Of a DNA stretch of 64,000 bases, positions 62,172 through 64,000 are shown piece after piece; position 1 is the first letter of the stretch; each line of letters begins with the position of its first letter. Made by a program: the position numbers and the translations under genes. The notes below the pieces were generated by a model. That model did not search any database. It saw nothing but the letters and a program-made list of their open reading frames with translations, and was not told the DNA's origin. Source of the stretch: Maribrevibacterium harenarium (lineage in GTDB: Bacteria > Pseudomonadota > Gammaproteobacteria > Pseudomonadales > Marinomonadaceae). The stretch is taken from NCBI RefSeq assembly GCF_006385675.1, contig NZ_VFRR01000001.1, positions 124,001-188,000 of the forward strand. Reading direction: 5' to 3'.

Positions 62172-63668
62172 ATGTGGCTTGGCTTTCATTTTCCGTTATT
62201 ACCCCTTGATGCCCACGGTGCTGGTGTTGTCGAAACACCATCCATTGTGCTCAATCGACGTGGTAATCGAGTTGCGTTGGCCAATCCTGCTGCTTGTCAC
62301 CAAGGCATTAAAGCCGATATGCCGTTAGCCCAAGCTTTTACCCTGAGCCCCGAACTACAGGTATACGAAGTCGATCCTCTCGCTGAACAGCAATTACTCG
62401 ACAGTTTGTGTCAATGGTTGAGCCAATACTCGGCTACTGTTTGTCAGCGGGGGGGTAATGCCATTGTCATTGAAGTAGCTTCCATGTGTCGCTACTTTCA
62501 TGGGTTGGCGACATTAATTTCCGAGCTACAAAACACCATTCCAAATTTCATTTCTGGCTGTGATATAGGGCTAGCGCCGACGCCGCTATTGGCCCTTTGG
62601 CGTGCTCGGAGTCACTTGGCACTTTGGCCCCAAGAAGACGTAAAAGACCTAGCAGACTTACAAACCATGGCCATTGAAACTTGGTTAAGTAATTTACCTA
62701 TTACGGCGATAGGATGGTCACAACAAGAAGTGCAACGATTATCCGGTTTAGGAATAAAAAGCATAATATATTTACATAAATTACCTTTTTCGGATCTCAG
62801 GCGTCACCTTGGCGAGTCACTTTATCAAGACTTCGGTAAAGCGGTCGGCGTTATCAAGGACCCGCAACCTCTCTATGTACTTCCTGACCAGTTTGAAAGG
62901 CATGTCACTTTTGATCGTGAAATTGAATACAGTTTAGGTCTGCTATTTCCTTTGCGTCGGATTGTGGAACAACTCGCTTTGTTTCTACGTCGTCATCGGT
63001 GGCGTTTGTTTGATTTGTCTCTGACTTTAAAGCTGGCTTGGCACGCAGAAGGGCAAGACGAGGTTGTCCTGTTACTGCGCCATGATCTTGGTAGTGACAG
63101 GGCCGAATTATGGTTAGAACTTGCGGAGCTAAAGCTCGGCAAAATGCTATTGCCAGCACCGGTACGTGAACTCACGGTGGTTAGCGGGCGTTGGGAAGCG
63201 AGCCATGAGGAAAATGCCGATCTTTTTGATGACAACCGACAACGCAAGGCTGACGAAGCCATATTTCTCAGTCGGCTAAGGGCGAGACTTGGGGAGCAGG
63301 CCTTGAGCGTGGCCCATTTTTCAGGGCATCACCTGCCTGAAATGAGCGGCAGCTATGTTCCATATCATCTGAAAAACAGCCAGCCGATACCGGAAGAACG
63401 CCCTGAAATCCATGGACCTCTGCTCCGCGCTTGGCGCTATCAGCGCCCGAATTGGTTATTGCCTCAACCCCAAGCGGTGAATATTGCAGAATTTACCCAA
63501 TTAAAAGTATCAGAGCGGGTGGTAGGGCATTGGTGGCAAAAGCAACCTACGGAAACGCTGCAACCCTACCGACGGGATTATGTTATTGCTCGAAGCCAAG
63601 ATGGTCGCTTAGCTTGGTTATTTCGCGATGATCAGGGTATCTGGTACTTACATGGCTGGTTTGGATGA
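62172..63668 (+). CDS. imuB: Y-family polymerase-like protein ImuB
   Basis: 498 residues. It has a Y-family polymerase framework (MWLGFHFPLLPLDAHGAGVV, VLNRRGNRVALANPAACHQGIKADMPLAQA) but lacks the catalytic acidic residues, as usual in ImuB: the palm segment reads GNAIVIEVASMCRYF where an active polymerase has D-x-SE. ImuB ties DnaE2 and ImuA to the sliding clamp. It is followed by dnaE2 after nine bases. Confidence 0.92.
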   Translation: MWLGFHFPLLPLDAHGAGVVETPSIVLNRRGNRVALANPAACHQGIKADMPLAQAFTLSPELQVYEVDPLAEQQLLDSLCQWLSQYSATVCQRGGNAIVIEVASMCRYFHGLATLISELQNTIPNFISGCDIGLAPTPLLALWRARSHLALWPQEDVKDLADLQTMAIETWLSNLPITAIGWSQQEVQRLSGLGIKSIIYLHKLPFSDLRRHLGESLYQDFGKAVGVIKDPQPLYVLPDQFERHVTFDREIEYSLGLLFPLRRIVEQLALFLRRHRWRLFDLSLTLKLAWHAEGQDEVVLLLRHDLGSDRAELWLELAELKLGKMLLPAPVRELTVVSGRWEASHEENADLFDDNRQRKADEAIFLSRLRARLGEQALSVAHFSGHHLPEMSGSYVPYHLKNSQPIPEERPEIHGPLLRAWRYQRPNWLLPQPQAVNIAEFTQLKVSERVVGHWWQKQPTETLQPYRRDYVIARSQDGRLAWLFRDDQGIWYLHGWFG

Positions 63669-63677
63669 GGTGTAGCC

Positions 63678-64000
63678 ATGGACATTCCCTACATCGAATG
63701 GCACTGCCGGAGTTGCTTTAGCTTTCAACAGGGGGCTTCTCACCCGGAAGAATTGGTCAGTCGAGCCATGCAAATCGGCTATCACGGCATTGGGATAACC
63801 GATGAATGCTCCCTTGCGGGAATTGTGCGCGCCTATCGTACCGCCAAGGAATTAGAATTCCCCTTTTATATCGGTAGCGAATTTCGCCTACAGGATGTGA
63901 TCGTAATCGCCATCGTCACCAATAAAAACGGCTACCATCAGCTTTGTCAGCTGATCAGTCAGTGTCGACGCCGAGCTCCCAAGGGCAGTTACCAAATTGA
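63678..64000 (+). CDS. dnaE2: Error-prone DNA polymerase DnaE2 (ImuC), N-terminal part (cut by window edge)
   Basis: The ATG at 63678, with GAGG at 63667-63670, opens a frame that runs off the window after about 107 codons. The PHP domain start is clear: YIEWHCRSCFSFQQGASHPEELVSRA and GIGITDECSLAGIVRAYRTA. DnaE2 is the polymerase of the ImuA-ImuB-DnaE2 mutasome. Only the first tenth of the protein is visible. Confidence 0.93.
   Translation, partial: MDIPYIEWHCRSCFSFQQGASHPEELVSRAMQIGYHGIGITDECSLAGIVRAYRTAKELEFPFYIGSEFRLQDVIVIAIVTNKNGYHQLCQLISQCRRRAPKGSYQI

Overview
The window is a piece of a gammaproteobacterial chromosome with about equal GC and AT by eye. It carries mostly housekeeping genes packed on both strands. 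The gene content (Pseudomonas-type CysI, CysB, the nadK-rhomboid-DUF1315-DUF2797-pepN block, a type III fold ornithine decarboxylase, an ImuA/ImuB/DnaE2 mutasome, a compact pilABCD-coaE-yacG operon) points to a marine member of the Oceanospirillales/Pseudomonadales side of the class. The species cannot be named from the sequence alone. I see no rRNA, tRNA, CRISPR array, insertion sequence or prophage.

Layout. 1-5.1 kb: sulfur and aromatic metabolism (partial cysI, nfuA, an AroF-type DAHP synthase, a TauE/SafE permease divergent from cysB). 5.1-8.7 kb: an ATP-grasp protein, a ZIP-like transporter, and a benE-gntR pair behind a double TGTATACA operator. 8.7-17.8 kb: the most unusual part. Two paralogous modules, each a TPR-carrying response regulator followed by a small histidine-kinase-like protein, face each other tail to tail. 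The minus-strand module is the tail of an eight-gene run, pilA-pilB-pilC-pilD-coaE-yacG-regulator-kinase, with short gaps or overlaps throughout. The plus-strand kinase has lost the phospho-accepting histidine and a clean G2 box, while its partner keeps both.

17.8-27.6 kb: central carbon genes. nadC-ackA-pta runs leftward and aceE-aceF runs rightward, separated by a 742-bp non-coding stretch full of dyad symmetries. 27.6-38 kb: a patatin phospholipase, a chemoreceptor whose sensor appears to be cytoplasmic, pgm, a spermidine-synthase-like methyltransferase-fold protein, the large flavin/Fe-S oxidase YdiJ and a PLP desulfhydrase-type enzyme. 38-45.8 kb: nadK, the rhomboid-to-pepN cluster and a coiled-coil lipoprotein. 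45.9-50.7 kb: metH, an SRPBCC protein and cobO with overlapping ends. 50.7-57.4 kb: a cNMP-domain protein, a MOSC protein, speC with an unusual leader, a split YeeE/YedE sulfur transporter, TerB, trmJ and a J-domain/SH3 membrane protein. 57.5-64 kb: moaCDE, a lone tyrosine recombinase, a secreted nuclease, an AT-rich stretch with a small exported protein, and the SOS mutasome imuA-imuB-dnaE2 behind a textbook LexA box. dnaE2 runs off the window.

The most promising leads are the convergent regulator/kinase pairs tied to the minimal pilus operon, the speC leader with a nine-codon reading frame behind a strong ribosome binding site, the metH-SRPBCC-cobO coupling, and the chemoreceptor leader that combines a sigma-28-like promoter with a terminator-like hairpin. 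All are inferences from sequence reading. No similarity search or folding program was run.
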